NCBI GenBank assembly: GCA_030407085.1
Contig: CM059582.1
Coordinates: 202,910,001-202,974,000, forward strand
Direction of reading: 5' to 3'
Length of the DNA stretch: 64,000 bases
From: Trichopria drosophilae
Taxonomy: Eukaryota; Arthropoda; Insecta; Hymenoptera; Diapriidae
A model generated the notes under the pieces. That model saw only the letters and a list, made by a program, of their open reading frames with translations, ran no database searches and was not told the DNA's origin. This document shows positions 46,262 through 59,382 of this stretch, in pieces; the first letter of the stretch is position 1, and each line of letters starts with the position of its first letter. The translations under genes and the position numbers were made by a program.

Positions 46262-47157
46262 ATTTTCATACTTCCGTATTTTGGACATCATGCTGATTAC
46301 AACTCAACATAAAATCGCAACATTTAACAAATTTAACATTTATCAAACTCAACAATTAACAAACTCAACATTTAACAAACTCAACATTCACCAACTCAAC
46401 ATCTTCAAACTCAACATTTTCAAACTCCACATTTAACAAAATCGACATTTTCAAATTCAACATTTGACAAAATCAACATTTACTTAATGCAGGAAATAAA
46501 AATGAAAATAAATAAAACACATATCATGTCATGAAATACTACGAATGTAATGTACAACATGACTGTAGTTTTTTAAATGAAAATTTCGAAGGAAAATTTA
46601 TAACAGGTCTAAAGTATAAACGGAAAACAGCTGAAGTAATATGGGAGCAACGTCTAGCTGGATGAGATATTGCCCAAAAATGTATTTATAGTACAATTAA
46701 TGAATGAAAAATGCTGCAATTAATTTCAACCGAAATACTAATTTAATGGAATATCTGCATGCATAAGCGAACAGTATTTATTAAATTCTGTAGCACAAAC
46801 TATTATCATTCATTTGTACTATTAACTACTATTAACACATTTTTGAGATTTAATTTGTGTTATTATTAATGTTATTACACTTGTTTTTTAAAATAAAATA
46901 TAATTCAATTAACTAAAAATAATGAGTTTATTAAATGTTGAGTTTGCAACTGCTGGGTTTGTCAAATATTGAGTTTGCTTATTTTTAATGTGTCTATGAA
47001 AATCGCAAATATTTACCGTCGTTTATTATACCTGTTATAACCGTGCAAATCTTGAGTTTGAAAATGTTTAGTTTGAAAATGTTTAGTTTGTTAAATGCTG
47101 AGTTTGTTAAATGTTGAGTTATATTACCATGGTGACCAAAATACGGAAGTATGAAAA
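46262..47157. mobile_element. Foldback element with 16-bp tandem-array ends
   Basis: The outer ends ATTTTCATACTTCCGTATTT (46262) and its reverse complement (ending 47157) are nearly perfect. Inward, the left end is an array of about eleven units at 15-16-bp steps (46290-46480), for example AACATTTAACAAACTC. The right end holds the same unit inverted (GAGTTTGTTAAATGTT) at about 47050-47120 and again at 46920-46980. The two right-hand blocks are separated by 70 bp of non-repeat sequence. The core (46490-46915) is AT-rich without a gene. It looks like a non-autonomous foldback element; the 91-codon ORF at 46994-47269 is a shadow of the right end. Confidence 0.8.
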
Positions 47158-47399
47158 TGCCGTCATGAACAAATTCGATTATTACTTGATTAGTATTGGG
47201 GTATTTTGATATCAGTGGACTTTTCGGCGTTAACTGGTTATAATAAATTTTGAAATCTGACTGAATCACTGAAATGAAATCTGAATCTATAAAAATAAAT
47301 ATATCAATTGATTAATTGTTTCTCCTTAGTCAGTTTTTGCAAAGAACGTTTTTTGTGATAATGACGTTTGCCTGATTTTTTTGCAACAAAGTATTCTTA

Positions 47400-47665
47400 T
47401 CTCGAGGTTTCATTTCGCCGCCGCCGTAAATACTCATTCAATTATAAGGAAGTAAACGAGAATATATGAGTCACGTCTTTCTCCATTTTCGATTTAACGG
47501 TTTCATTACGTATTCGTTACCCTACTTTTATGGTAGCGCCGCCCTCCCTGGTATAATTGCTAAATGTCGAGTTGTAACGTATGTTGCCACGTTCATTCTA
47601 AATTTGTTCGTCTCTTTATATTTCATTCATGGGAAAATTATACCGGCTATTGAAAGTGATTAACG
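47400..47665. other. GC-richer patch of unknown nature
   Basis: CGCCGCCGCCG and AGCGCCGCCCTCCCTGG stand out from AT-rich flanks. A 65-codon plus-strand ORF (47466-47663) is hydrophobic near its C-terminal half but has no recognisable family. It may be a regulatory patch or an exon. Confidence 0.3.
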
Positions 47666-50600
47666 TATCCTCTTTAATGAGACCATTGAAACCTTTTATC
47701 ATTGGGATTCAGTGAGGCATTACATATCAATATGCAATTTTTAATAACCACATTCTGCCTCATCAGTGGTCCTTATAGAATTACAATTTGTACAACATTT
47801 GTAATATAGTTACATTTTGTGCAATATGCTATCAATTATATAGTCTTATTGATCTCTATTTTGATGACAGTGTTTGAAAATATTTGAATTATTTAAGACT
47901 CAGATAGGAATAAAAAAATTTAATTTATATTTTAAAAAAAGTGAATAGAGTTAGTTGTCTTGTGGAGTGGAGATCCTGACATTCAGAGTACTGACATTTT
48001 GTCAATGAATTTAAAATAGTCCATCGTTTAATTTATTGCTTCAAAAATCATCATTGAACAGTACTTCAGAAAATAACCTTTGGCAAGTAAACTGTCCGTC
48101 TATACAATGTTTCCTCAACTGACATAATAAGTTGGCAAATAAGAAAATTACATCTAAAAATACTAAAACGTCAACTAGATTGAGTAAATCTATACAAACA
48201 TTAACATGGTATTTAATTACCTGTTCATGTAAATTTATCTAATATGCTATTAGAACTTATTTTCTTCTGAATAGATTCTTTCGTTTCCGAAATGTACTGC
48301 AGAGATGATATAATAGACTACTAAGAAAGTCAGATAAGGTTATTTTTGCATGTAATAAAAAAGTTTTTTTTTGAAAATTATTAAGATAATTCATAGGTAC
48401 GCATATTTATTAAAGCCAATTCTACAAATTATTTCCTTAAAAAAATAACTTTGGAACATTTTCAAAAGCCTTTATGGCTATTGTAGATCTAATCGAAATG
48501 TTTGCTTATAATGACGAGTTAGGTTGGCAAAGTTACTCCAATATGGCCGACTAATATCTTTCTGTAACCACAGTTTGCCAAATCGAAATGACAAACAACT
48601 CAGTTTTAATTTCAGTATGATTAAGGGAATTGGTGTGTTTGAATTAATAGTTTGAATCTGTATGTTTCCCCAACTGAAAAAATGAGGTTGCTGTAACCAA
48701 ATCTATTATGATGGAACTACAGATGGAACAAAACGCATTAATTAGAACAGGATCTTATCGAACTGTTACATATAATAAATTGTAATATTTTGAATTAAAA
48801 ATTGTGTTTTCTGTTTTAAAATACAAATGTAAATAACAACACGCTTTTAAACCATTGTAATACGAACTCAAGTCGACTTGCGTAATACACAACAGTATTT
48901 ATTATCAACCTTAGATTCCATTGTAGTTTTATGCTTACCAGTTCTCTTTAAACATCTGCGAAGGATTTCTAGCGATTTCTTAGGCCACAAAATTAAAAAC
49001 TTTCTCCCGTTATATAATTCCTTCACAGTAGAAATTATGCTTCCCATAAATCGCCGTATTTAGCGTGTGTTCCCATTGTACTAACGTTTCTGAAACGGTT
49101 GTTAATGATATGTTTAAATCCCGTCAATTTTATTTAAATACGGACACAATGTAATATCGAACTACGAGTTATTTTTATAGTGTTTTGTTCGGAACAATAC
49201 GTGTTTCATTATTATTCTGTTTTACTAGTAATTGTATTGTTAAATTAGTTAGTCTAGGATAAATTCTGAACATTTAGGAGACATATTTCAAAATGAAATT
49301 CCACCTTTGTTTTGAAAGTAACAGACAATTATTTTGCAAAACATCGACGAGAGAATCAGACGCTAAGAGTTGAGAATGATATCCAAATTGGTTCTAAAAG
49401 AAATCAGACGGGCCACTTTCTAAGATTATGCTGAGCTGGAGTTTATAAGATATCAAGATCACAAAACCTTATAACATAAGAAATCTGTTCTCGTGTAGAG
49501 CACATTGCGAGATCATTCTGAACTATTTTTTCTGTTTGCTATTTGAGACAGTGATCAATTTTATTTGGCCATAAGTAAAAAAAAAAAAGAAAACCAGACC
49601 TTAACAATAGTTCTAAAAATTGGTAATATACTTAATTCAAGTTTTAACCTATAAATAAAAGATATCGTCGTAATTTAACAAACTAACAAAAAATTAACTG
49701 AAAAATGTTGATAATTTTTGTTATAATAACATTCAATAGATTAATCACAGCAAACCTAGCAGCATTGATCTAAATCGGTATTTCCCCTTTGCCCATTATA
49801 CCATGACACAAACCACATAGATTTTTACAGAATTAATATCCCGAAACTTTCAGCAATGTACTCCAGGTATAAAAGATTACAAAATTCCAAGTAACAATAA
49901 TGTTCATAAAATTCGAAAATTTCGTAGATTCGAGGGGAAAATTCTTTTGGGACACCCTAAGGAATTCCGCCCAAGAACGGACTTTCCAAATTTGGGTTGA
50001 ATGACCTTTCTAAGCACGATACTCCTTTTTTTTAATTAAACACCTTATAAAGTTATATAGTAATTATTAATTATCTGATACTTATTTTTAACTAATCAAG
50101 AAGAAAAACATTGAATTACATAAAAATAAGATAATAAATTTAAGATCTGAAGCTTGCAAGACATATATGTTAAACATTTATAAGTAGGACCTCTGAAAAA
50201 GCTTCTTTTTTAGACTAATGATATCTCTAAGAAGACCCTTTCAAGCCATCTCGGGGAAATAAGATCTTTAAGAATTGATTACTGTTTGAGAACTCTATAA
50301 TCAATTTAACTGAAAACAGTAGCAAAATGCACAAAGAACGTTTTTTTTGTAAATCGTCATAATTTTTGTACACTGAGGAGCTTTTACTTCAAAGATTACA
50401 ACAAAAATATAACATTTTTACATTTTTGTATTCGAATTTTATTGTAGCTGTTGTCATAAAGACAACCCTATTTTTTATTGAATTTAATACACCGTAATAA
50501 GTAAATTAATTATATATATGAAACTGACTTAAATGTTTTAGTATTAATTATTGTCTTGAAACAGTAATGTTTATTTTGAAGTCATGTTCTAAAAATCTGA

Positions 50601-51655
50601 TTTCTTATTGGACTTTTTGATATAAACATAAGGGATGAAGTAATTTGATTAATTTTTCGCAAAAGAAAATTTCTCTCCTAACAAATCATCTGGAATTTAA
50701 AAACCTTCGAGAAAATGATCTTGGGCATCTGTTACGAAAGCATTTCGCTCAGATTACAAACGGTACAAGTGCATTCACCGCCTGTGAGTTTTTCAAACTG
50801 CTCCGTCATTTCCCTGCCGCGTTTCACAAAATATTCTAAAAATATACATCAAAACGACTGAAAACGTAAACAGAGACAGGCAAACATTCTAGACCTGGCT
50901 GTGTTTGGTATCATGAATCAGAAACCGGTTTTTTTTTAGTATCATTCTTTCAATGGTGTTTCGACGTGGAAGATCTATCGATTCCGGGATTTCAGTCTTT
51001 TCCGTTCCCAGACGGACCTAAAATTGCAACTTGGATTTGAAGATTTTAATAATTTGGTCAGTTTTGAACAAGTAGTGAAAATTTCATGGCCATATAGCAA
51101 CAAGATAAAAGGGTCGTTGTGTTGTACTTTGTTACGTTGAAATCAGTTGGTGGTAAGAAGGATCCTCGGTCGATTCGTTGTAAGAGGCTGCGACCTTTTC
51201 TTTTTTGCTAACGTACCAACGCTATGACCATGGGGAGTCCACAAGAAATGGATAGCCCTTAGTAAAATTCAATAAAATGAGAATGGAACCAATTATTTTT
51301 GTTTCCCACAGGAAAATTAGCAGGGAGAAATTGTTCAACAGACAATCAAAGCTTTCATTGGCAGCTTATTTCTGAAGCTATTGCAATTATCGTTTTTTGT
51401 TATGAAGGGTGCTTTCTGTCCTTTGCGAATTTCATGACGTCATAGAAAACCTGTCGTTGAGTACAGTCTCTGCAAAAATTATTCTTCTGACAGTTTTATT
51501 GCAATATTTAGAAAAGGAAAACAAAGTTATGCCTAATGATAAAGTGAACTAGAATTTGTTGTTAACAATAATCTAATCGAAACAGATTCGATTATCAAAT
51601 TGCAACTGATTATTGACATCTAAATTTATTGGACTTGTCAATTTGGTAGAAAGTT
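47666..51655. other. AT-rich noncoding stretch
   Basis: Four kilobases without a recognised gene. Visible are a 12-A run at about 49578, a weak relative of the 35195 repeat at 50187-50275, and ORFs of 61-64 codons (48878-49063, 50645-50839) with no motifs. A CAATATGGCCGAC fragment at about 48539 may be a worn unit of the AAAATGGCGGA repeat. Confidence 0.45.
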
Positions 51656-51868
51656 CTATACATAATTTAGACTTTCAATCATGTTGTGTTCAGCTGTTGG
51701 TAGACATAAACGAAGCATACGTTCGGATATAAAAGGCCAAACAGTCACCGTGGAAAGTTTCTTGTTTATGCCGTTAGTTGCAATGAAAGCAAGCATAAAA
51801 ATTACGTACGACACCCGCACAACGTTCAATGCAGGTTTATTTCCGCGTTTCGTTCCACGTTTTCGCAT
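51656..51868 (-). other. Open reading frame of 70 codons, possible signal-anchored peptide
   Basis: The frame starts with a basic segment (MRKRGTKRGNK), followed at about residues 18-32 by a hydrophobic stretch (VSYVIFMLAFIATNG) that could act as a signal peptide or membrane anchor. The remainder has no family I recognise and no dibasic processing pattern of a known neuropeptide. It lies in a patch of balanced composition that is also open on the plus strand (51681-51938, 85 codons), so chance cannot be excluded. Confidence 0.15.
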
Positions 51869-54800
51869 TTTTGCAAAGCTGAGATTTTTAAAAAATTTTC
51901 TTCCGAGTGGATTTTTACCGAAATTCCAAAATAAATAAGTCTTATTAGTTTAACATCATTTATGTAAGTGCTACTTAATGCGGGGACAAGACAGTTTATT
52001 GCGTTAAATAAATATTAAATTTTAATTAAGTTCATTAACGTAATGAAATTTTCAGGTAACTTCCTATAAATTGAAGAAAGTGCAGATCTATACGCAAACT
52101 TTTCGAAAAGTTTGATAACGTCATTAGTAGACGTAATTTGTTATCATTACACTGATGAAGTTTCGAATATTGGAATCTACGTTTGTGCTAAAGTTTCGAA
52201 GTATTTTTTTTTTGCTGATGGTCAGCTGCTGAATATAATTTGTTAACGTAATTTAACGAAATACGTCTATTTCGAGACTTTTATCGAATTAAATCTACTT
52301 TTAAATTTCGCAATGTGAGTGTGGAACAAAAGGTATAACGCTGAAATTTGGGGCACAATTTCGAACTTGCAGGATGAAAATGATTAACCCAATAACGCCC
52401 AAATTATTGCAGCCAAATTTACTGCTGGGTGCAACTTTGTGTCAAAACAAAATATTGAAAAGAAAGTTTTGAAGAACGACTTTCGAATGAACCAGATAGA
52501 ATTTGGTAGAAAACTGAATAATGTTAGGAAATGCATTTTAGACATTTTTTTTTCTAACGTTTTTTGGCTTTAAATTTTCTTACAAGACCAGAATTTTCAT
52601 TAGCAGAATACCCAAAATGTAATTTGTAGTCAACATTTATAATTATAAATAATTTGTAAATTACTCTGTATCGTAATTTAAAATGTTGAATATCATAAAT
52701 CTGTTCAGTTCGGAATCAGCGTCCAAATTAAAATAACTCGAAATTAATTTAATTACAGAGATTTTGTGGCTGCAAGTCCGAATCAAATTTTCAAAAAATG
52801 TAAATAATAGATTCAACTCATTAATCACCTGGAGAAAATAACATATATTAAAAATTAACTGTCCCCATTAGGTTCCAAACAAATTTGTAAACATTGTTTA
52901 ATGCATTTCTAACCTAAATAAGACTTTCATGTCAGATTCAGAAGCTAACATTGCCTAATTTAATCTTCAACTGAAACCATATTGTAGCAAATTGTGCGCA
53001 AAAAAAACAAGGAATTTTGAAGTAAAAAATGAAACCCAATGGAAGTTATCACGAAAGTCCAAAACATGGCTTCGAATCATAAGATATCAAAATTCATGAT
53101 TATTTATTGTGAAATTCAAGATGGTCGACATAAAAATGGTGCCTAATAAAAAACTTCTGACCTGATGTTTTAGAAAATGAACAATGGAGAATGCAACATG
53201 TCGCCGGATATTTTTTGTAATTAATGGCATTCTTCTGAAATTCAAAAATGGCAAACATATTTTTTCAAATATATCGAATTATTGGTGGTGTTTATGGTGT
53301 TTTTCAGTGATACCCTAATCGTAAATGTGAATTTGATTTTTCAAGATTAAAAACTGAGAGATGTAAAGTGACTGATGTATCTTTTCTGTAGCGAATTTGG
53401 GACACAAACGAAGAACGAATTCTGGACTATTTTGTTGAAAAAATGTCTTCCCCTAGTGCTAAACTTTTGCTGCCGAATTTGAGAAGTGAACTCTGAATTT
53501 GTCTGCAATAATATGTATCACAGTAAAAATAGTCAAGAAATTCGGAAATGTCAAACCTAATGTAGCGTAGAATAAGTAACTTATAATTAACGAATAAACA
53601 CAAAACTGTGTGTTCAATATGCCTAAAAATGTCTTCGGTTATGCATGACTGTTAATTTGCAGATTATTATATAATTAGTTTTTGTATGTATCACATTTAT
53701 CTTAAAGACAATTTAATTTTTTTAAGAAAGTTTTATTATCAATTATGTTAGTATATTTCTTTCTAATTATTATCAATTCAGTGTCTTATCTGGATAAACA
53801 GTAATATTTAAGAAAATTTTATTTCTCTAGCCATTCTTTACGTCTTCAAATGTTACGCTCTTGGTACGTACGTATTCATTTAACATGGGTAATGTAATCC
53901 TGATTTATAATCGTGACTTGCATCCTAAAGTCTTGCTCGTTTTTATACAATGAAAAACAAGTTCATTGCAACGTAACGGTACTCATATTGTGAAGCAGTT
54001 TGAAGATTGCACAAACTTGTTTGCATCAAAAATCTAAATTTATTCTATTATTTTTTAAGGAGATTAACAAATTTCTTTATCAAAAACATTAATTTTTTGT
54101 CTTCGATTCGAATTCCTTAGAATTTTACAGTTTGCTGTTGGAACATGTATTTTTAAAAAAGTTGTGTTTTTAAAATTACGTTTATTGCATATCAAAGGCA
54201 GGCTTAATCTTAAAATGACAAACATTTCATACACTTTTTATGAGATGCAACATTAGTTGTAAGATCAAATTTAATACGAAGTTATGCCTCTTAACTAAAA
54301 GTTAATCAATAATGACTTTGTTTCATATTATCTACAAATGAATCGGGAGAATGGACAATTAGAGAAAATATATTTAATTGGGTTAAGAAATTATAATAAT
54401 TGCTTAAATTAGTGATATATATATATATATTGCAGTTCAATATTTAAATAGTAGGTAAGAAAGTTGGAAATTAACTTACGTATCACTTGTTGTTATTGCT
54501 TAATATATTATTCTCCTTCATTCAATGGAAATTTATTTTTGATTTTATCTTTGTGATGTATGTATTTTATATCTTAGAATGAAAAATAAGTAAATAGAAA
54601 TATATTACAAATTTCTAAATATTCTGATTTAAAATAATCACGTACTGTTAATTCATTGCATAAGTACAGTTTACTTTACTTCATATACAGTTTATTGTTT
54701 TTATTCTATTTTGTCTTATGTCTCATACTATAAAAATTTTTAAGTTTTTTGATATTAACATTTAAGATTAATATTTTAATATTTTTATTATAAAAAATAC

Positions 54801-56948
54801 CTTAGAATAACATTTCCATATTCCAAAATAAGAAATGTCCATAATGATATATGTTTTTTGCATGGTTACATTGTGAATGATTAAATGCATCTACTTTTGT
54901 TTATTTTACTAGTAGTTTTTTTACTATATTCAAATCTCCTACCCAACAACAGTCATTTTTTTAGTATTATTCTAGTGTCTCTAATAGTAATAAAATTATT
55001 AAATTAGTCACTATAACATAAAACTATTATTTTCATATTTTTGAATGCTTCATTGTTCGAGGTGTAATTTTCAAATCATTTTCAAAATAAAAGTTTGGCA
55101 ATGATTCATGAATATGTAACTAATAAAAATCGTTCTTTTTAGTATCATGAAGACTGGACGTTGCCAGGTTACGAATTTACCACATTTCGATTGAGTGACG
55201 AGAAAAGCATTCTTTTCTTTTGATGAGGCTGTTTTCAGAAAGGGGATATAGGCGCCTTAACGTATCTCCCTTTAAAAAGGGAGTGTGAGATCTAGAGTTT
55301 CATTTTGTGAATGGGGAGTAATGTTAGGGTTCTCAACCGAGTTCCTTTCGAACACGCAAATATTACATTTTATTTCCAATCCAGTCGTATTTAATAATAT
55401 TGCTGCAAATTATTAGGGGACGTGATGACTAATTTAAAAAATAATTTGACTATCATAGACTACTTTCACATTATTACATGTTTTTACTTTGTTATTATTC
55501 CCTTCCTCGTTAATATCATACTTATCCACACATTAAATGTTATTTTCACAGAATGTTACTTATTCTGTTTGATGCCATTATCATCGGAAATAATAAATAG
55601 TCTTGGACATCGTAAATTTTATAATATGATAGTCCAGATTAAAAAGAATTTAGTGTATCATTCAGAAAAAATGTAGTAAGATTTTTCTAAATATCGGTTT
55701 GACCCATTTGCCCTGTGGAAAATATTGGATGAAGCAAATATTTTAATAAAACAATCTAACGGACGTATTAGATGACTTTCATAAATTTTATTAACTGTAT
55801 TAAATATTTGCATGAAGAATATAGGTTCTTATTTTTAACTTTTTTTTTTGTTTTTAGTAAATCTGACTTAATTTAAGGCAATATTTCCCTACAAGTAAAT
55901 ATTTACATATGTTTATTAAAGTAAATATTTATTTAAAATTACAACATTCTTTTTGTATGTAATCGTATCCAATACGCCATAAGTTTCAAAACAATATATT
56001 ATCACCTTTTTAAAACACTTCAGTCTCAACTTTGGAAATCTTATTAAGGGTCACGAGGTTAATTCCTTTTTCTAACATATTGGACTCATTACAAATGAAA
56101 ATGTAGAAACAGGAATTTGATTAACCAATCGTACGTCATAAAAGTATTGCGTTCAGTTTTTATTTTTTTACATTGAACTTTCAACTGTTGGTCTGTATGA
56201 AAAAAAATTATAAGAATGACGTCAATCGATATCTCGATTAGTCCATAAAATACTGTTTGTATTATTTTTATCTCAACACCTCTTCAACCGATAAAGGAGT
56301 AAACAGTAGCAAAAATATCAGTTCTCGCACCTTGGCAAATAAGATATAAATAAAAATAACTAGACACATTCCTATGTAAGTTTTCTGTCAAGAACTACCA
56401 TAATTTTCAAATTACTTTAATTTCGCACATAAATCAAATCCTTTCTTTCTTTGGCACTTTTATTTATTTTTGAAAGACCTACCTTGAAACTAAATTAAAA
56501 TTAGTTTATTCTTTACTTGATGTATTTGCCGACATTCGATCGATACTAATCCAAAATAAAACAAAAGCTGCCGATGCGAATCGTGTATTTCTGTATACGT
56601 AGGTGTATTTAAAGGTTGCAGGTAAAAAAAGCATATGCATTTTATTTTCATTGCTGCTTGGAACGAGACATTCTGAGTTTCAATTAATTTTCATCATAGA
56701 AGAGTCATTTTCGATATATTTATATGTATTAAATCGCCTCAAAAGGTAAATAATTATGAAACACCATATGCACATAAGTAACAACTGATGTAAATCACCT
56801 TTAAAAAAAATACAAACATTTAATAGATTTTTAATTTTTAAAAATTGTTTAAATTATTTACCTTTGAAGTCAGAAACTCGTTTACACAATTCAGAGTTAT
56901 TTGTATTTTTTTTTTTAATTCTCAAATATCAGAACGTTTTTTTCTATA
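51869..56948. other. AT-rich stretch with decayed repeats
   Basis: From about 52300 to 53600 several segments resemble worn units of the AAAATGGCGGA module (AAATTCAAAAATGGCAAAC near 53239, CAAGATGGTCGACATAAA near 53118, and ATACCCTAATCG near 53311). An (AT)n run lies at 54413-54430. No gene is recognised; the ORF at 55422-55676 is Ile/Phe-rich and looks like AT-rich chance. Confidence 0.45.
55266..55283. other. Perfect 18-bp dyad
   Basis: CTCCCTTTAAAAAGGGAG reads as two 8-bp arms around AA. It resembles CCCCTTTAAAGGGG at 36815. Function unknown. Confidence 0.7.
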
Positions 56949-57016
56949 ATCCTTTGAGTGCTGAAAAAAGGATTCGGTGCACCGGGACTCGAACTCGGGA
57001 CCTTTCGATTGTCAGT
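56949..57016 (-). mobile_element. tRNA-derived SINE fragment (copy 4)
   Basis: On the minus strand, ACAATCGAAAGGTC, the B-box GAGTTCGAGTCCCGGTG and CACCGAATCCTTTTTT correspond to the 3' half of the tRNA-like head and the start of the tail of the other copies. The 5' half is missing. The tail can also fold with AATCCTTTGAGTGC against AAAAAAGGATT. Confidence 0.6.
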
Positions 57017-59369
57017 TAAATATTAAATATTATTTCATTTCGACAAAACAAACGATGTTCAACATACATGAATATCGTTTAACATTTATAATAAATAGGT
57101 TATCTCCAATTTTTTGAAAGTTTATGTGTTAAGTAAATGACTCTATTTATCTGAAAAATAAGTCAACAGCAGCTGGTTGCAGAAGTCTCAACTGTCCTTC
57201 GAGTAACGTTCTACGTTCAGATGGTCATGTTTGCAGTAAAAATTTGTAAGTACAGTAATGTTTCTGAGTGCATGTAGATGTAGGTAAACTTAGTTAAAGC
57301 TCAATTGAATCGTCTGGTACAATAACGGTGCCAAGGACACGGCAGCTATTGCCGAGAGACTTGCAAAATTTAGCCAACTGTTCTAATCCAAAATCGCCCT
57401 TCAAAGTATTGCAGTTATTCGAGATGGTTTATAAAGCACGAACAACTCGTGGGAATAGAATCGTGTTACTCCAACAAATCGTCTGTTATCGATTCCTTCT
57501 GTCGAATTTTTCGGTTCACTTTATTTTGAAATATTTTTTTGCCCCATTTGTTTAATTTATTACCAACAATTTTTAATTAATTCTGCATCCATGAAGACCA
57601 AATATAATGAATTTTTTGTTTCTATTATTTTCACAAATATATGATCAATTTCTGCATATCATAGTTTAAGATATATTCTTCAGAATAGTCCACCATTTTG
57701 GTTGCTCCATCACAAAATTTTTAGATTAAATCAATAACTTATGAAAGTATAACTGTCGAGTGTAGTGCTTCCTGATATCAAGTCGAAAAGTTATCTTGAC
57801 TAAAAATTTGTCAATGAACAATTTATACATAAATTACCGAATTTTTGTATTTTTTCATAACTAAAGAGCGAAAATGGTAAAATTACCTTCAATTTTGTTT
57901 ATATTTTTCGTCGTATCGGATGTAAGGGTTAAATAATAACGAAAAATTCTGTGCGTTTCGGCACTAATGATTTAATTTTATTATATACTTTTATAATATT
58001 TTAGCTCGTCTCTGGTACTAATAATTATCTAGCCAAACGACAATAACGTTTCTCGGTTAAAATAAAAATAATACGTTAATCACATTCTACAGTTATTTAC
58101 TAGTGAAAGAATTATATAAAAGTATTCGAAGTTTATTTCATCTTATTTTTCACGTTAACAATAAAAATTGTAGAATAAATAGATATAATCAACATTAGAT
58201 TTTTCTATTATTAAGCGACCTTGATGTTCGAATGAGTTTTATAAGGAAGCTTATAACGCAGAATTATGAAAAACAATTTAATACTGTAAATGTAATACAA
58301 GTAGTTACTGCTCCGAGACGTTTATATTATTGTTCCATTAAATCTAAAATACTTAGGGATTATAGGCAGTAAACTCAATTAAAGAAGATGCCACAAAATA
58401 ATTATTATGTAATCTCCTATTTCTTTTAATTTCTTTTAAGCTCTCGTAGGGAATGAAGTCCACTGGATTGCACATGAGGCCGAAATAAATTTCGAACCCA
58501 TGTTAATAAAATTCTTAGTAAATACAATCATTTTTATTTTATACTGTAATATTATGGATATAAATGGACTGCAGCACATAATCGATGCTATTATGAATAC
58601 TTAATAACGCGTAGCGATATTGAAAATTAACGAACCTTTTACCGTCATTTTATGGTTGGGGCATATAGAAACAAAATAATGTAATTTAAAAACCATTCCT
58701 TTCCTTGAAATTCCACTAATGGTTATATTAAGATTAATCGACGATGAACATTTAATTTTGTACTTTTCTATATTCATATAATAAAACGTTACTGCCGTCT
58801 TTTTCGGGATACTATAACAAATTGGTACACTTGTAAGTAAAGAGAAATCTGTAAAAGAACTAAAAAAGTTGGCAAAGCAGATAATACGTTAGTATTCGCT
58901 GTTCTAAGTTATATGCTTGTCTTGTCCAAAGTTCTACTAGTCTCTACCCCTTCTACCCTTATTGTGACTGAAATGTAGTGAATAACAGTCCGCAGGGCGC
59001 CGCTTCTGCTTATGGAGGCTTCCCACTACGCGACTGTATTCGCGAACGCATACGAACATCGTCGAAGATCCCCGATTGATTTAATACAGCCTCTCCCCGT
59101 GTCTATTTTAATCGACTTTATATATTTTGCCCCTACAAGTGGTCTTGTGTAGTTATTGTTCTGTGGTCTGTAAATAAATATATTGTAATTTTGTAGTAAA
59201 AGTGAATTTCAAATTTGTTGGAGTATACATTACTTAATTTTCGGTTATTGAGGAATTTTAAGAGTCCTCTAATATTGCCGGTGAAAATTGTAGATTGATA
59301 TAAATAACTGAATCTTATCAGTTTTATGCACTACTGTATAATAAAAAAGTTTACTTAAAATGAGCGAGT
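57017..59369. other. Noncoding stretch
   Basis: No gene is recognised. The 75-codon ORF at 57328-57555 is basic and hydrophobic without a known domain. A GC-richer patch at about 58920-59110 (GGGCGCCGCTTCTGC, GGCTTCCCACTACGCGAC) may be the worn end of a DNA element. Confidence 0.4.
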
Positions 59370-59382
59370 GGGGGGGGGGGGG
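59370..59382. repeat. G13 homopolymer
   Basis: A run of 13 G in otherwise AT-rich DNA. Confidence 0.95.

Noticed and set aside
52152..52168. CTGATGA followed by CGAA as a hammerhead ribozyme
   Set aside because: Only a few bases separate the two core parts, leaving no room for stem II.
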